Assembly (NCBI GenBank): GCA_017380955.1
Contig: JAFOCZ010000131.1
Span: forward strand, 1 to 15,749
From: Alistipes sp.
Lineage (GTDB): Bacteria > Bacteroidota > Bacteroidia > Bacteroidales > Rikenellaceae
Reading direction: 5' to 3'
DNA length: 15,749 nucleotides
Part shown: piece after piece, positions 6,810 through 14,090 of the stretch
Position numbering within the stretch: position 1 is the stretch's first letter
Layout: every line of letters starts with the position of its first letter
Made by a program: the position numbers and the translations under genes
Notes under the pieces: model-generated
Database searches by the model: none
Seen by the model: only the letters and a program-made list of their open reading frames with translations
What the model was told of the DNA's origin: nothing

Positions 6810-8786
6810 ATGAAGCGACCACTATTAGTAACCCTCATTTCTCTGTTTATGGTCTCGGCGGCTATGGCCATCGAGCCCAGCAACATTCTTGTGACGCTAA
6901 ACGGCAAGGCTTACTACAAGCACGCGGTGGAGCGTGGGCAGACGCTATATGCCATTGCCAAGGCTTATAACGTCTCCGAGGAGCAGATTATGGCGTGTAA
7001 CGAGGGTCTCAAGCCCGAGACTCTCAAGGCTGATGAGTATATCCTCATACCTCGCACCATAGCCGACACAAAAGAGCAGAAGGCTGCGACGACAACACCC
7101 CAGAGCCCCGACAAGAAGAAGTTTCTGGTGCACACCGTAGTCAAGGGTGACACCCTCTACAGCATAGCGCGTAAGTATAAGATTTCCATTGCGCAGTTGG
7201 AGAGAGACAACCCCGATTTGGATATCGACAACCTTGCCATCGACGACACCATCCTCATACGTCGTGCCGAGCGTGGCTATGCCTCGTCGGATGACATAGA
7301 GCGAGAGTTGGAGCGTCGTGCCGAGCGTCAGGCAGAGGTTGGCGAGGGTGAACACCGTGTGGTTGCAGGAGAGACCATATACACCTTGTCGCGCCGTTAT
7401 GGCATCAGCGAGGAGGAGTTTATGGCACTCAACAACCTCGCATCGCCTAACGACCTGAAACTCGGTATGGTGGTGCGCACCAAGCCTGTGGCAGAGGGCG
7501 TAGAGCCTGTGGCAGAGGGCGTAGCGGAGAGTGCAAAAGAGAGCGCAGTGGAGACTGCACCAGCAGAGGAGGAGCGACGTGGTGCGCGTGACCGTCGTCG
7601 TCAGCGCGACGAGGTGGAGCAGCCTGTAGACACCATAGACTATTACGACATCATAGAGCCATTTATGACCACAGCGGTGGACATCAAGCCTGTGGAGGTG
7701 GCATTCCCACCACTCAGTATGCACCACACGCTCAACGTGGCGCTTATGTTGCCATTCCATATGAACAACAAGGTAAACCCATACTTCGTGGACTTCTACC
7801 GTGGTGTGCTCCTGGCTATGGAGGATCTCAAGGAGCAGGGCTACGACATATCGCTCTCGGTGTTCGACACTATGGGCAGTGGTGAGCGCATAGGAGACAT
7901 CATAAGTTATGAGGATGGTCTTCGTGATGCGCAACTTATCATAGGTCCTGTATACGAGGGTGAGTTACGCTATGTGGTGGGATATGCCGAGGAGAATGAG
8001 ATTCCTGTGGTGTCGCCACTTGCCGATATCAACTCTCTACAGAGCCCTGTGTTATTCCAGATGCAGGCCGAGGGAAGTCACAAGACCGAGAAGTTAGCAA
8101 ATATCTTCGACGGCAGCCGTGAGGTGGTTATGATATATGCCAACACCACCGATGCCGACTTCGAGCGTGAGATGCTGGCTCTTGCAGCGAATGCACCTGT
8201 AACAGCGCTAAACTACAAATTCGAGCGTGAGTCGTTCTTCTATGAGCGTACTGCGGGCGGTGGCTCGGGAGCGCAGATAGACATCGTGGAGTTTATGCGC
8301 ACACCATCCAAGAAGGCATATGTGGTGGTGGCAAAGGAGGATACCGACGTAGACCGCATACTCACAACATTAGCCTCTACGAAGGCCTCTGTTGTGGCGC
8401 GTAGTATGAGTTATGGCGACTATGTTGTCGTGGGTAACCGCAAGTGGAAGCAGAGTGCTACAATCGAGAAGCAGTCGTTCTTCCGCAACAACACCATCTT
8501 CGTAGTGCCTTACTACGCCAACCGCAGCGATGAGAACATCCGCATCTTCGATAGCAGATATGTCAAGGCATATAACACTCTTGCTACGATGTATGCCTAC
8601 CGTGGCTACGATGCTGCGATGATCTTCTGCCGTAAGATGTTCGAGGGTATAGACGGCACAATCTTCGACGAGCATTTCAAGCCTTTGGCAACACCATATC
8701 ACTTTGTGTACGAGGGTGGTCACTACACCAACGACACGTGGATAAGAGAGCATTACACCAGCAACTTCACCATCGTGGTGGAGTAA
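6810..8786 (+). CDS. Triple-LysM protein with periplasmic-binding-protein (type 1) domain
   Basis: A 658-residue exported protein. Residues 1-20 form a signal peptide ending in AMA, with no lipobox, so it is probably periplasmic. Three LysM peptidoglycan-binding modules follow, at about 36-82, 106-152 and 182-226 (GQTLYAIAKAY, GDTLYSIARKY, GETIYTLSRRY). A charged, Arg/Glu-rich linker (about 227-280) comes next. Residues from about 307 (LNVALMLPFHMNN, FYRGVLLAMEDL, LIIGPVYEGEL, IPVVSPLAD) look like a type 1 periplasmic-binding / ABC-substrate-binding fold. The likely role is anchoring to peptidoglycan with a ligand- or partner-binding domain, possibly in cell-wall synthesis control as for LpoA, whose C-terminal domain has a similar fold; that comparison is inference. 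A 21-bp tandem duplication lies in the linker. The gene starts 4 bp after the exonuclease stop. Confidence 0.85.
   Translation: MKRPLLVTLISLFMVSAAMAIEPSNILVTLNGKAYYKHAVERGQTLYAIAKAYNVSEEQIMACNEGLKPETLKADEYILIPRTIADTKEQKAATTTPQSPDKKKFLVHTVVKGDTLYSIARKYKISIAQLERDNPDLDIDNLAIDDTILIRRAERGYASSDDIERELERRAERQAEVGEGEHRVVAGETIYTLSRRYGISEEEFMALNNLASPNDLKLGMVVRTKPVAEGVEPVAEGVAESAKESAVETAPAEEERRGARDRRRQRDEVEQPVDTIDYYDIIEPFMTTAVDIKPVEVAFPPLSMHHTLNVALMLPFHMNNKVNPYFVDFYRGVLLAMEDLKEQGYDISLSVFDTMGSGERIGDIISYEDGLRDAQLIIGPVYEGELRYVVGYAEENEIPVVSPLADINSLQSPVLFQMQAEGSHKTEKLANIFDGSREVVMIYANTTDADFEREMLALAANAPVTALNYKFERESFFYERTAGGGSGAQIDIVEFMRTPSKKAYVVVAKEDTDVDRILTTLASTKASVVARSMSYGDYVVVGNRKWKQSATIEKQSFFRNNTIFVVPYYANRSDENIRIFDSRYVKAYNTLATMYAYRGYDAAMIFCRKMFEGIDGTIFDEHFKPLATPYHFVYEGGHYTNDTWIREHYTSNFTIVVE
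7483..7524 (+). repeat. 21-bp in-frame tandem duplication in LysM-protein linker
   Basis: Two exact adjacent copies of a 21-bp unit (7483-7503 and 7504-7524, beginning AGCCTGTGGCAG) encode two successive seven-residue blocks (PVAEGVE, PVAEGVA) just after the third LysM. Being a multiple of three, it changes linker length without breaking the frame. Exact identity suggests a recent duplication. Confidence 0.9.
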
Positions 8787-8800
8787 TATAACAGATAACT

Positions 8801-9445
8801 ATGGCAAGTATTCCATCATCAATACCCGAGAAGACCATCGAGCGTCTCAGTGAGTATCGTCGCACATTGCTAAAGTGCCACGCCCAGGGTATCACACACA
8901 TATTCTCGCACGTGCTGGCAGGTATGCACGGCATCACGGCTGTGCAGGTGCGTCGCGACCTTATGCTCATAGGCTTCTCGTCGGATACAAAGAAGGGTTA
9001 TGACGTGAAGGTGCTCATAGACTTCATAACCAACATCCTATACTCCGAGCAGCCTATGAATATGGCAATCATAGGTATGGGACACCTCGGTCAGGCTGTC
9101 ACCAAGTATTTCAATGGCAAAGGTCTGAAACTGCGTATCACAGCGGCTTTCGACATCGATGAGAAGAAGGTGGGTACTACCATCGACAACATTCCCTGCT
9201 ACCATATCGATGAGTTTGAGGAGAGGGTCGATGAGTTGGACATCAGCATCGTCATAGTCTCTTCACCAACCTCTGTGGCAACAAACCTCGTGTTGCCTAT
9301 CATCAACGCAGGTATCAAGGGTGTCCTGAACTTCACCTCTGCGCCACTGAACTTCCCACAGGGTATCGTCGTGGAGAACTACGATATCACAACACTTCTG
9401 GAGAAGGTTGCCTACTTCGTGAAGGTTGCCGAGGAGAACGCATAA
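8801..9445 (+). CDS. rex: Redox-sensing transcriptional repressor Rex
   Basis: A 214-residue NADH/NAD+-responsive repressor. In known Rex proteins a winged-helix domain binds operators when NADH is low, and NADH binding to the Rossmann domain releases DNA. The N-terminal winged helix (about 1-80) includes TAVQVRRDL (47-54). The Rossmann domain has GMGHLGQA at 92-99 (the usual motif is GxGxLGxA), an acidic FDID at 117-120 positioned for the adenosine ribose, and the Rex-typical GVLNFTSAPLNFP at 174-186. Length is normal for the family. It lies 14 bp after the LysM gene and 4 bp before the ribF-like gene. I did not find a clear Rex operator (TTGTGAA-N4-TTCACAA type) in the window, so targets are not evident here. 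Confidence 0.93.
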   Translation: MASIPSSIPEKTIERLSEYRRTLLKCHAQGITHIFSHVLAGMHGITAVQVRRDLMLIGFSSDTKKGYDVKVLIDFITNILYSEQPMNMAIIGMGHLGQAVTKYFNGKGLKLRITAAFDIDEKKVGTTIDNIPCYHIDEFEERVDELDISIVIVSSPTSVATNLVLPIINAGIKGVLNFTSAPLNFPQGIVVENYDITTLLEKVAYFVKVAEENA

Positions 9446-9449
9446 GGCT

Positions 9450-10196
9450 ATGTGTGAGGAGTTCGTAAGATATGATTTTTCGCCCATCGGCGATGGAAGG
9501 CCTGTGGTTGCTACCATAGGCTCTTTCGATGGGGTGCATAAGGGTCACCGTGCGTTGCTTGACCACCTAAGGGCTATGGCAGAGCGTCTCGGGGCTCGCA
9601 GTGTCGTTGTCACATTCGACCCTCACCCTCGTATCGCTATGGGCAGGGATGGTGGTATGGGGCTTCTGACAACCATCGCGGAGCGTGCTATGCTGCTTCG
9701 TGAGGTGGGCATCGACAATATGGTCGTTGCGCACTTCGACGAGGAGTTTCGCCGCCAATCCTACGAGGAGTTTGTGGAGCGCAGCCTTGTTGAGGCGCTT
9801 GGTATGCGAGGTATGATTGTGGGGTATAACCACCGCCTGGGGCGTGGCTCGGAGGGTAACTACGAGCGCCTGATGCCTATGGCAGAGCGTTGTGGCTTCG
9901 ACATAGAGTGTGTGGCACAACATAAGGTCGATGAGTCGAAGGTTAGTTCCACAGTGGTACGTGATGTGCTGATGACGGGCGATATGGCGCGTGTCAAGGA
10001 ACTTCTCGGTGGCGGATATGTCGTTATGGGCAATGCTAAGGATTGCGTTGTCGTGGTCTCGGACCCTCACAAACTTCTACCTCCCGATGGTGAGTATCGT
10101 GTCACCATAAACAAAAAACCTGCGACCCTCAGCATCGAGAATCGCAGAATTATCATTTCGGAACGTATATCCGGTAGCGTTGTAATACGCTTTTAG
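9450..10196 (+). CDS. ribF: RibF-like FAD synthetase with shortened, degenerate riboflavin-kinase domain
   Basis: A 248-residue protein related to bifunctional RibF (riboflavin kinase / FMN adenylyltransferase). The N-terminal nucleotidyltransferase half is intact: GSFDGVHKGH at 24-33, TFDPHP at 55-60, GYNHRLGRGSEGN at 125-137 and SSTVVRDVL at 166-174. FMN adenylylation to FAD is plausible. The C-terminal half is only about 65 residues instead of about 125. It starts like a kinase domain (GGGYVVMGNAKD) but lacks the PTAN motif that binds Mg-ATP and the flavin-site regions. It ends at a clean TAG. I see no frameshifted continuation downstream. ATG 9450 is chosen because it leaves a 4-bp gap after rex; ATG 9426 would overlap rex and adds eight residues with no family support. 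The gene is last in the operon. Confidence 0.82.
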   Translation: MCEEFVRYDFSPIGDGRPVVATIGSFDGVHKGHRALLDHLRAMAERLGARSVVVTFDPHPRIAMGRDGGMGLLTTIAERAMLLREVGIDNMVVAHFDEEFRRQSYEEFVERSLVEALGMRGMIVGYNHRLGRGSEGNYERLMPMAERCGFDIECVAQHKVDESKVSSTVVRDVLMTGDMARVKELLGGGYVVMGNAKDCVVVVSDPHKLLPPDGEYRVTINKKPATLSIENRRIIISERISGSVVIRF

Positions 10197-10200
10197 AATT

Positions 10201-10266
10201 TATTATTGGGAAATTGATAGGGACTTATAGGGACTTATAGGGAATTACCCATAACTACCCAATAAA
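10201..10266. repeat. Decamer-period G-rich/C-rich inverted array C
   Basis: Just after the ribF stop, GGG triplets recur at 10208, 10220, 10230 and 10240 (two exact ggacttatag units in tandem). CCC triplets follow at 10248 and 10258. GGG AATTA CCC at the switch point can form a small hairpin. It is a shorter version of the arrays at 5071-5230 and 14091-14170, and has the same left-to-right polarity on the plus strand. It might help end transcription of the plus-strand operon, but there is no U-tract. Confidence 0.7.
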
Positions 10267-10272
10267 TAAAAC

Positions 10273-10489
10273 CGTCATACCGAGGAGGTGCACGGTATTG
10301 TGTCTCAGGCGGTTATACGTTCGCTGCGCCGACGTGGGTATCTACCGCTGGAATATCCATTGAGGGCTGTGTTTAATCAGTATCAACGGGTATCAGCAAC
10401 GTGGTTTACACAAAGGTAGATTGCCACAGAATTGCATAGAACAAGTACGGTATCAGGGAAGCACTTAGATGCAATTCTTCGCAATGACG
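10273..10489. repeat. Gene-free block with imperfect inverted ends, possible degenerate interspersed repeat
   Basis: No credible gene is present. The block begins CGTCATACCGAGGA (10273-10286) and ends with sequence whose reverse complement is CGTCATTGCGAAGAA (10475-10489), so its ends are imperfect inverted repeats. Inside are hairpins ATACCG/CGGTAT (10277-10282 with 10293-10298) and GAATTGCAT/ATGCAATTC (10429-10437 with 10469-10477). This looks like the CGTCATTGCGA-type intergenic repeats seen in many bacterial genomes, but only one copy is in the window, so the repeat status is inference. Confidence 0.4.
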
Positions 10490-10518
10490 AAGTTTAATAT
10501 GCGTCGCAGACACCACAC

Positions 10519-10546
10519 TTTTCAGTTTTCACCTTTCACCTTTCAC
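10519..10546. repeat. Heptamer tandem repeat (TTTTCAC/CTTTCAC type), four units
   Basis: Four successive 7-bp units read TTTTCAG, TTTTCAC, CTTTCAC, CTTTCAC, directly seen. They are followed by TTTGAAA and the hairpin at 10554-10570. No coding role is visible. Confidence 0.85.
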
Positions 10547-10553
10547 TTTGAAA

Positions 10554-10570
10554 TCGCCTCGCAGAGGCGA
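10554..10570 (-). terminator. Possible terminator hairpin downstream of rfbB
   Basis: TCGCCTC (10554-10560) and GAGGCGA (10564-10570) form a perfect 7-bp GC-rich stem with a GCA loop. In the minus direction it lies 55 bp after the rfbB stop and is followed only by TTTC, so the U-tract is weak. It could serve convergent transcripts, but may be just another palindromic repeat. Confidence 0.35.
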
Positions 10571-10574
10571 CCCT

Positions 10575-10630
10575 ATTACTAATTACTCACTACTCACTAC
10601 TAATTACTAATTACTCACTACTAATTACTC
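10575..10630. repeat. Heptamer tandem repeat (ATTACTA/ATTACTC/ACTACTC/ACTACTA), eight units
   Basis: Eight consecutive 7-bp units of consensus A[T/C]TACT[A/C] run without interruption. The last unit (10624-10630) contains the final Glu codon and the TAA stop of rfbB on the minus strand, so the array overlaps the end of a gene. Confidence 0.92.
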
Positions 10631-11650
10631 CTTCCTACCCAGTGCCTCCTCCACCCAGGGGCGGTTGTTGAGGTACCAGCGGATGGTGCGGCGGAGACCT
10701 GTCTCAAACGTGGTCTCGGCGTGCCAAGCGAGGTCGCGCTCTATCTTTGTGGTGTCGATGGCGTAGCGGAGGTCGTGACCCGCACGATCCTCGACATATG
10801 TTATCAGTCTATCGCTATAGCCCTCAGGGTTTCCCAACTCGCTATCCACAACACGTATCAACTCCTTCACAAGGTCGATATTCGTCCACTCGTTATTACC
10901 GCCTATGTTATATGTCTCGCCATTCTGGGCATTGTGAAACACAGTGTCGAGGGCTCGGGCGTGGTCACCAACATACAACCAATCGCGGATGTTCTGCCCT
11001 GTGCCATATACAGGCAAAGGACGGCCACAACGGATGTTGTCTATGAACAGCGGTATCAACTTCTCGGGATATTGTCTCTCGCCATAGTTATTCGAGCAGT
11101 TGGTGATTACCGTAGGCAGACCATAGGTGTCGTGGTAGGCACGCACAAAGTGGTCCGACGAGGCTTTGGATGCCGAGTATGGCGAGTGTGGGGCATAGCG
11201 TGTATCCTCGGTAAACTTACCACCATCGAGGCTCAGAGCGCCATATACCTCATCTGTGGAGATGTGGTGGAAGCGCTTGCCATCGTAGTTGCCTCCCCAC
11301 GCCTTACGCGCCGCCTCAAGGAGTGTTATAGTGCCTATGATGTTGTTATGCGCAAAGACCATAGGCGCGCTTATAGAGCGGTCTACGTGGCTCTCGGCGG
11401 CTAAGTGCATAACGCCATCAATGGCATAACGCTCGAAGATATCGGCTACCAATGGCGCATCGGTGATGTCACCCTCTATGAATGTGTGGTTTGGGGCATC
11501 CATCACCGCTCGGAGGTTATCCACCGTTGCGGCATATGTAAGTTTGTCGAGGGTAACGATGTGGTAGTCGGGGTATTTCGTAACCATCAACTCCACGACG
11601 TGGCTGCCTATGAAGCCTGCGCCACCCGTAATAAGTATATTCCTTCTCAT
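10625..11650 (-). CDS. rfbB: dTDP-glucose 4,6-dehydratase RfbB (RmlB)
   Basis: This enzyme catalyses the second step of dTDP-L-rhamnose synthesis, NAD-dependent dehydration of dTDP-glucose to dTDP-4-keto-6-deoxyglucose, in the cytoplasm. The 341-residue protein is an extended short-chain dehydrogenase. The NAD-binding GGAGFIG is at 9-15, STDEVYG at 131-137 and the catalytic YSASK at 158-162 (Tyr158, Lys162). The length is normal. It is the last gene of the minus-strand rfbACDB operon, starting 3 bp after the rfbD stop. Its last codon and stop are part of the heptamer repeat at 10575-10630. Confidence 0.97.
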   Translation of the reverse strand: MRRNILITGGAGFIGSHVVELMVTKYPDYHIVTLDKLTYAATVDNLRAVMDAPNHTFIEGDITDAPLVADIFERYAIDGVMHLAAESHVDRSISAPMVFAHNNIIGTITLLEAARKAWGGNYDGKRFHHISTDEVYGALSLDGGKFTEDTRYAPHSPYSASKASSDHFVRAYHDTYGLPTVITNCSNNYGERQYPEKLIPLFIDNIRCGRPLPVYGTGQNIRDWLYVGDHARALDTVFHNAQNGETYNIGGNNEWTNIDLVKELIRVVDSELGNPEGYSDRLITYVEDRAGHDLRYAIDTTKIERDLAWHAETTFETGLRRTIRWYLNNRPWVEEALGRKE

Positions 11651-11653
11651 CTG

Positions 11654-12505
11654 TTACTCGTTATAGTTCAGCACCTCCGAGAGACGCTCCTGCCAACTCT
11701 TCAACGCTACGACATCTATCTTTAGTATACGGCTCTTGTCCAACACCGAGTAGTGGGGGCGCTGTGCCTTACTTGGCCAGTCGCTGCTCTTGCACGGCGT
11801 TATGCGAGCCTCTATGCCTCTTTGGCGGAGTATCTCACAGGCAAACTCATACCACGAACACTCGCCGAGGTCGCTATAGTGGTATATGCCCTGCATACGT
11901 TGCCACGCACCGCTATCTATGATGGTTACTATGGCCTCGGCAAGTCCGAGTGCTGATGTTGGCGTGCCGCGCTGGTCATCCACAACTCTCAACTCTGCAC
12001 CCTCCGTAGCACGTCGGAGTATCGTAGCCACGAAGTTCTTACCCCAAGGGGCATAGAGCCACGAGGTGCGTAGCACGATGGCATCCACACCAAGAGCCTC
12101 CGCCTCACCCTCAGCCTTTGTCGCACCGTAGATGTTTAGGGGCGATGTGGCATCCTCCTCACGGTAGGGTGTGGTGCGCTCCGTGTCGCCACCGAAGACA
12201 AAGTCTGTGGATATGTGTATCAGTTTTATGCCTCGCTCGTGGCATATGGTTGCTATGTTTCGCACTCCGTCACGGTTAACGGCACGAGCCTCCGCGATGT
12301 TATCCTCCGCAGCCTCCACGTTGGTATAGGCGGCGCAGTTAACAACGATATCTGCACCCTCAAGAGCCTCGGCAACGCTATCCTCGGAGCATATATCCAA
12401 CTCCGCGCGATGGGTGATGTGGTAGTTGTTGGGGCTATTCTTTGCACAGCGCTCTATGGCCGTGGCAAGTTGTCCTCCGCCTCCCGTAACGACAATCCTA
12501 AGCAT
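11654..12505 (-). CDS. rfbD: dTDP-4-dehydrorhamnose reductase RfbD (RmlD)
   Basis: The final step of dTDP-L-rhamnose synthesis: NAD(P)H-dependent reduction of dTDP-4-keto-L-rhamnose. The 283-residue protein has the glycine-rich VTGGGGQLA (6-14), VNCAAYTNVEAAED (55-68), STDFVFGG (99-106) and the catalytic YGATK (126-130). The frame stays open upstream to 12565, but that extension lies inside rfbC and precedes the conserved MLRIVVTGG, so ATG 12505 is chosen. This gives an 8-bp overlap with the rfbC end (ATGCTTAG), typical of translational coupling. Confidence 0.95.
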   Translation of the reverse strand: MLRIVVTGGGGQLATAIERCAKNSPNNYHITHRAELDICSEDSVAEALEGADIVVNCAAYTNVEAAEDNIAEARAVNRDGVRNIATICHERGIKLIHISTDFVFGGDTERTTPYREEDATSPLNIYGATKAEGEAEALGVDAIVLRTSWLYAPWGKNFVATILRRATEGAELRVVDDQRGTPTSALGLAEAIVTIIDSGAWQRMQGIYHYSDLGECSWYEFACEILRQRGIEARITPCKSSDWPSKAQRPHYSVLDKSRILKIDVVALKSWQERLSEVLNYNE

Positions 12506-13067
12506 AGTAATCCTCGTTGTAGTCGAAGAGTGTGTCACACTCCTCCAATCTCCTGCTCGCAGCATCCTTAGCCGAGACTATAGGGTTCTCAACACCCCAG
12601 TCGATGCCTATTGTAGGGTCATCCCAGATGATAGCACCCTCGGCATCGGGGGCATAGTAGGCATCGCAGAGATACTCCACAGTAGCCTCACCCTTGCGCA
12701 CCACAAAGCCGTGTGCGAAACCGCGAGGTATGAACAACTGACGCTTGTTCTCGGCGCTCAGCGTCACGGCTACATACTTGCCAAAGGTTGGCGAGCCACG
12801 ACGTATGTCCACGGCGATGTCGAGAATCTCACCTTCGGTTACGCGCACCAACTTAGACTGTGCGTGAGGTGGTAGTTGGAAGTGCAGACCTCGCACAACA
12901 CCCTCCCTCGAGTGTGACTCGTTCTGCTGCACAAACACCACATCCTTACCCACAGTATCCGCAAAGCGACGCTCGTTGAACACCTCGTAGAAGTATCCAC
13001 GCTCATCCTCGAAGAGCGTTGGCTCTACGATTACGACATCCTCAATCTCGGTCTTTATAACCCTCAT
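12498..13067 (-). CDS. rfbC: dTDP-4-dehydrorhamnose 3,5-epimerase RfbC (RmlC)
   Basis: A cupin-fold epimerase that converts dTDP-4-keto-6-deoxyglucose to dTDP-4-keto-L-rhamnose, the third step. The 189-residue protein shows the conserved N-terminus (TEIEDVVIVEPTLFEDERGYF), RGLHFQ at 59-64 with catalytic His62, ILDIAVDIRRGSPTFGKY at 81-98 and IPRGFAHGF at 113-121. The length is normal. Start and rfbA stop overlap in ATGA (13064-13067), and its end overlaps the rfbD start, so the three genes are translationally coupled. Confidence 0.96.
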   Translation of the reverse strand: MRVIKTEIEDVVIVEPTLFEDERGYFYEVFNERRFADTVGKDVVFVQQNESHSREGVVRGLHFQLPPHAQSKLVRVTEGEILDIAVDIRRGSPTFGKYVAVTLSAENKRQLFIPRGFAHGFVVRKGEATVEYLCDAYYAPDAEGAIIWDDPTIGIDWGVENPIVSAKDAASRRLEECDTLFDYNEDYYA

Positions 13068-13930
13068 AACTTCAATAAGTATTGACCATAATGGTTGCTC
13101 TTCATAGGCTCGGCGAGGGCGTGTAACTGCTCCTTTGTTATCCAGCCGTTACGCCACGCTATCTCCTCTAAGCAGGCTATCTTCTGCCCCTGGCGCTTCT
13201 CGATGACCTCCACAAATATAGATGCCTCGGCCAACGAGTCGTGAGTACCCGTATCGAGCCACGCATAGCCTCTATCCAATATCTCCACGCACAACTCCCT
13301 GCGCTCCAAATATCGCTGGTTGACGGTGGTAATCTCCAACTCACCGCGTGCCGAGGGCTCTACGCCAGCGGCGATGTCCAGAACCGTATTGGGGTAGAAG
13401 TACAATCCCGTAACGGCATAGTCCGAGCGTGGCTTCTGTGGCTTCTCCTCTATAGATAGCGCATTGCCTCTCTCATCAAACTCCACAACACCATATCTCT
13501 GTGGGTTGTCAACCCTATAGCCAAATACCGTTGCCAACCCCTCCTCATCTACTCTCTTTGCCGCCCTTCTCAGCGTATCCTCGAAGCCCGCACCGTGGAA
13601 GATGTTATCACCTAAGACTAAGCAGACACTATCATCCCCCACAAACTCCCTGCCTATGATAAACGCCTCGGCAAGACCATTAGGCTGAGGCTGCTCTGCA
13701 TACTCAAACCTCATACCCAACTCCTCACCACTACCCAGCAGTCTCCTGAACGATGCTGAGTCCTGAGGTGTCGTTATTATAAGCACCTCCCTGATACCCG
13801 CCATCATCAACACCGATATAGGGTAGTATACCATCGGCTTGTCGAAGATGGGTAACAACTGTTTGCTTATGCCTTTTGTGATGGGGTAGAGGCGTGTGCC
13901 GCTGCCGCCAGCCAAAACTATACCTTTCAT
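13064..13930 (-). CDS. rfbA: Glucose-1-phosphate thymidylyltransferase RfbA (RmlA)
   Basis: The first step of dTDP-L-rhamnose synthesis: glucose-1-phosphate plus dTTP to dTDP-glucose and PPi, feedback-inhibited by dTDP-rhamnose in studied homologues. The 288-residue protein begins MKGIVLAGGSGTRLYPITKG (nucleotide-binding signature at 8-16). It continues with KQLLPIFDKPMVYYP, LGDNIFHG and VEFDERGNALSIEEKP in family order. The reading frame extends eight codons upstream to 13954, but those codons lie in the palindromic repeat, so ATG 13930 is the start. It is the first gene of rfbACDB. The repeat ends 1 bp before the ATG, leaving no room for a conventional free ribosome-binding site. Confidence 0.97.
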   Translation of the reverse strand: MKGIVLAGGSGTRLYPITKGISKQLLPIFDKPMVYYPISVLMMAGIREVLIITTPQDSASFRRLLGSGEELGMRFEYAEQPQPNGLAEAFIIGREFVGDDSVCLVLGDNIFHGAGFEDTLRRAAKRVDEEGLATVFGYRVDNPQRYGVVEFDERGNALSIEEKPQKPRSDYAVTGLYFYPNTVLDIAAGVEPSARGELEITTVNQRYLERRELCVEILDRGYAWLDTGTHDSLAEASIFVEVIEKRQGQKIACLEEIAWRNGWITKEQLHALAEPMKSNHYGQYLLKL

Positions 13931-13931
13931 A

Positions 13932-14059
13932 AATTTCTTGTGATAAGGGGTCATCTACTGCCGCTAACAAAATATTTCGCCAATGAGCAGTACGTTCAGT
14001 ACAGCCCATCGTCTCAAATTTTGCCGAGCGTTGTATCTAACCCCTTCTGACAAGAAATT
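13932..14059. repeat. 128-bp quasi-palindromic intergenic repeat, copy B
   Basis: The second copy of the element at 4922-5049, in the same plus-strand orientation, same length, 17 differences. The outer arm AATTTCTTGT (13932-13941) pairs perfectly with ACAAGAAATT (14050-14059). Inward are AAGGGGT/ACCCCTT (AAGGGGTCA facing TAACCCCTT, one mismatch), CGCT/AGCG and CAAAAT/ATTTTG, then the tip ATGAGC/GCCCAT (one mismatch) and GTAC/GTAC around GTTCA. The left edge is 1 bp from the rfbA start codon, and CATA immediately precedes the element as in copy A. If rfbA is transcribed from the site at 14164-14196, this fold is in its mRNA leader. Confidence 0.93.
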
Positions 14060-14090
14060 GCGTCTCGTGGGGTTAGGTACTGCTTAAATA

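Noticed and set aside
6945..7934. Long minus-strand open frame opposite the LysM gene
   Set aside because: The opposite strand encodes three clear LysM modules; the antisense product is low-complexity, His/Leu/Val-rich and has no family features.
10330..10390. Possible third, degenerate copy of the 128-bp palindrome
   Set aside because: Short words (TATCTAC, CGCT, AAT.ATC) occur in the right order, but gaps are needed, the palindromic partner half is missing, and the match could be chance.
10273..10489. CRISPR-like or tRNA-like structure in the convergent gap
   Set aside because: There are no regularly spaced direct repeats of CRISPR size and no cloverleaf with a TTC-type loop; only scattered hairpins are visible.
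12506..12565. Upstream extension of rfbD inside rfbC
   Set aside because: The Rossmann start MLRIVVTGG is at 12505; the extension is only the other frame of rfbC.
13931..13954. Eight-codon N-terminal extension of rfbA
   Set aside because: It lies within the palindromic repeat; RfbA proteins begin with MKGIVLAGG, which starts at 13930.
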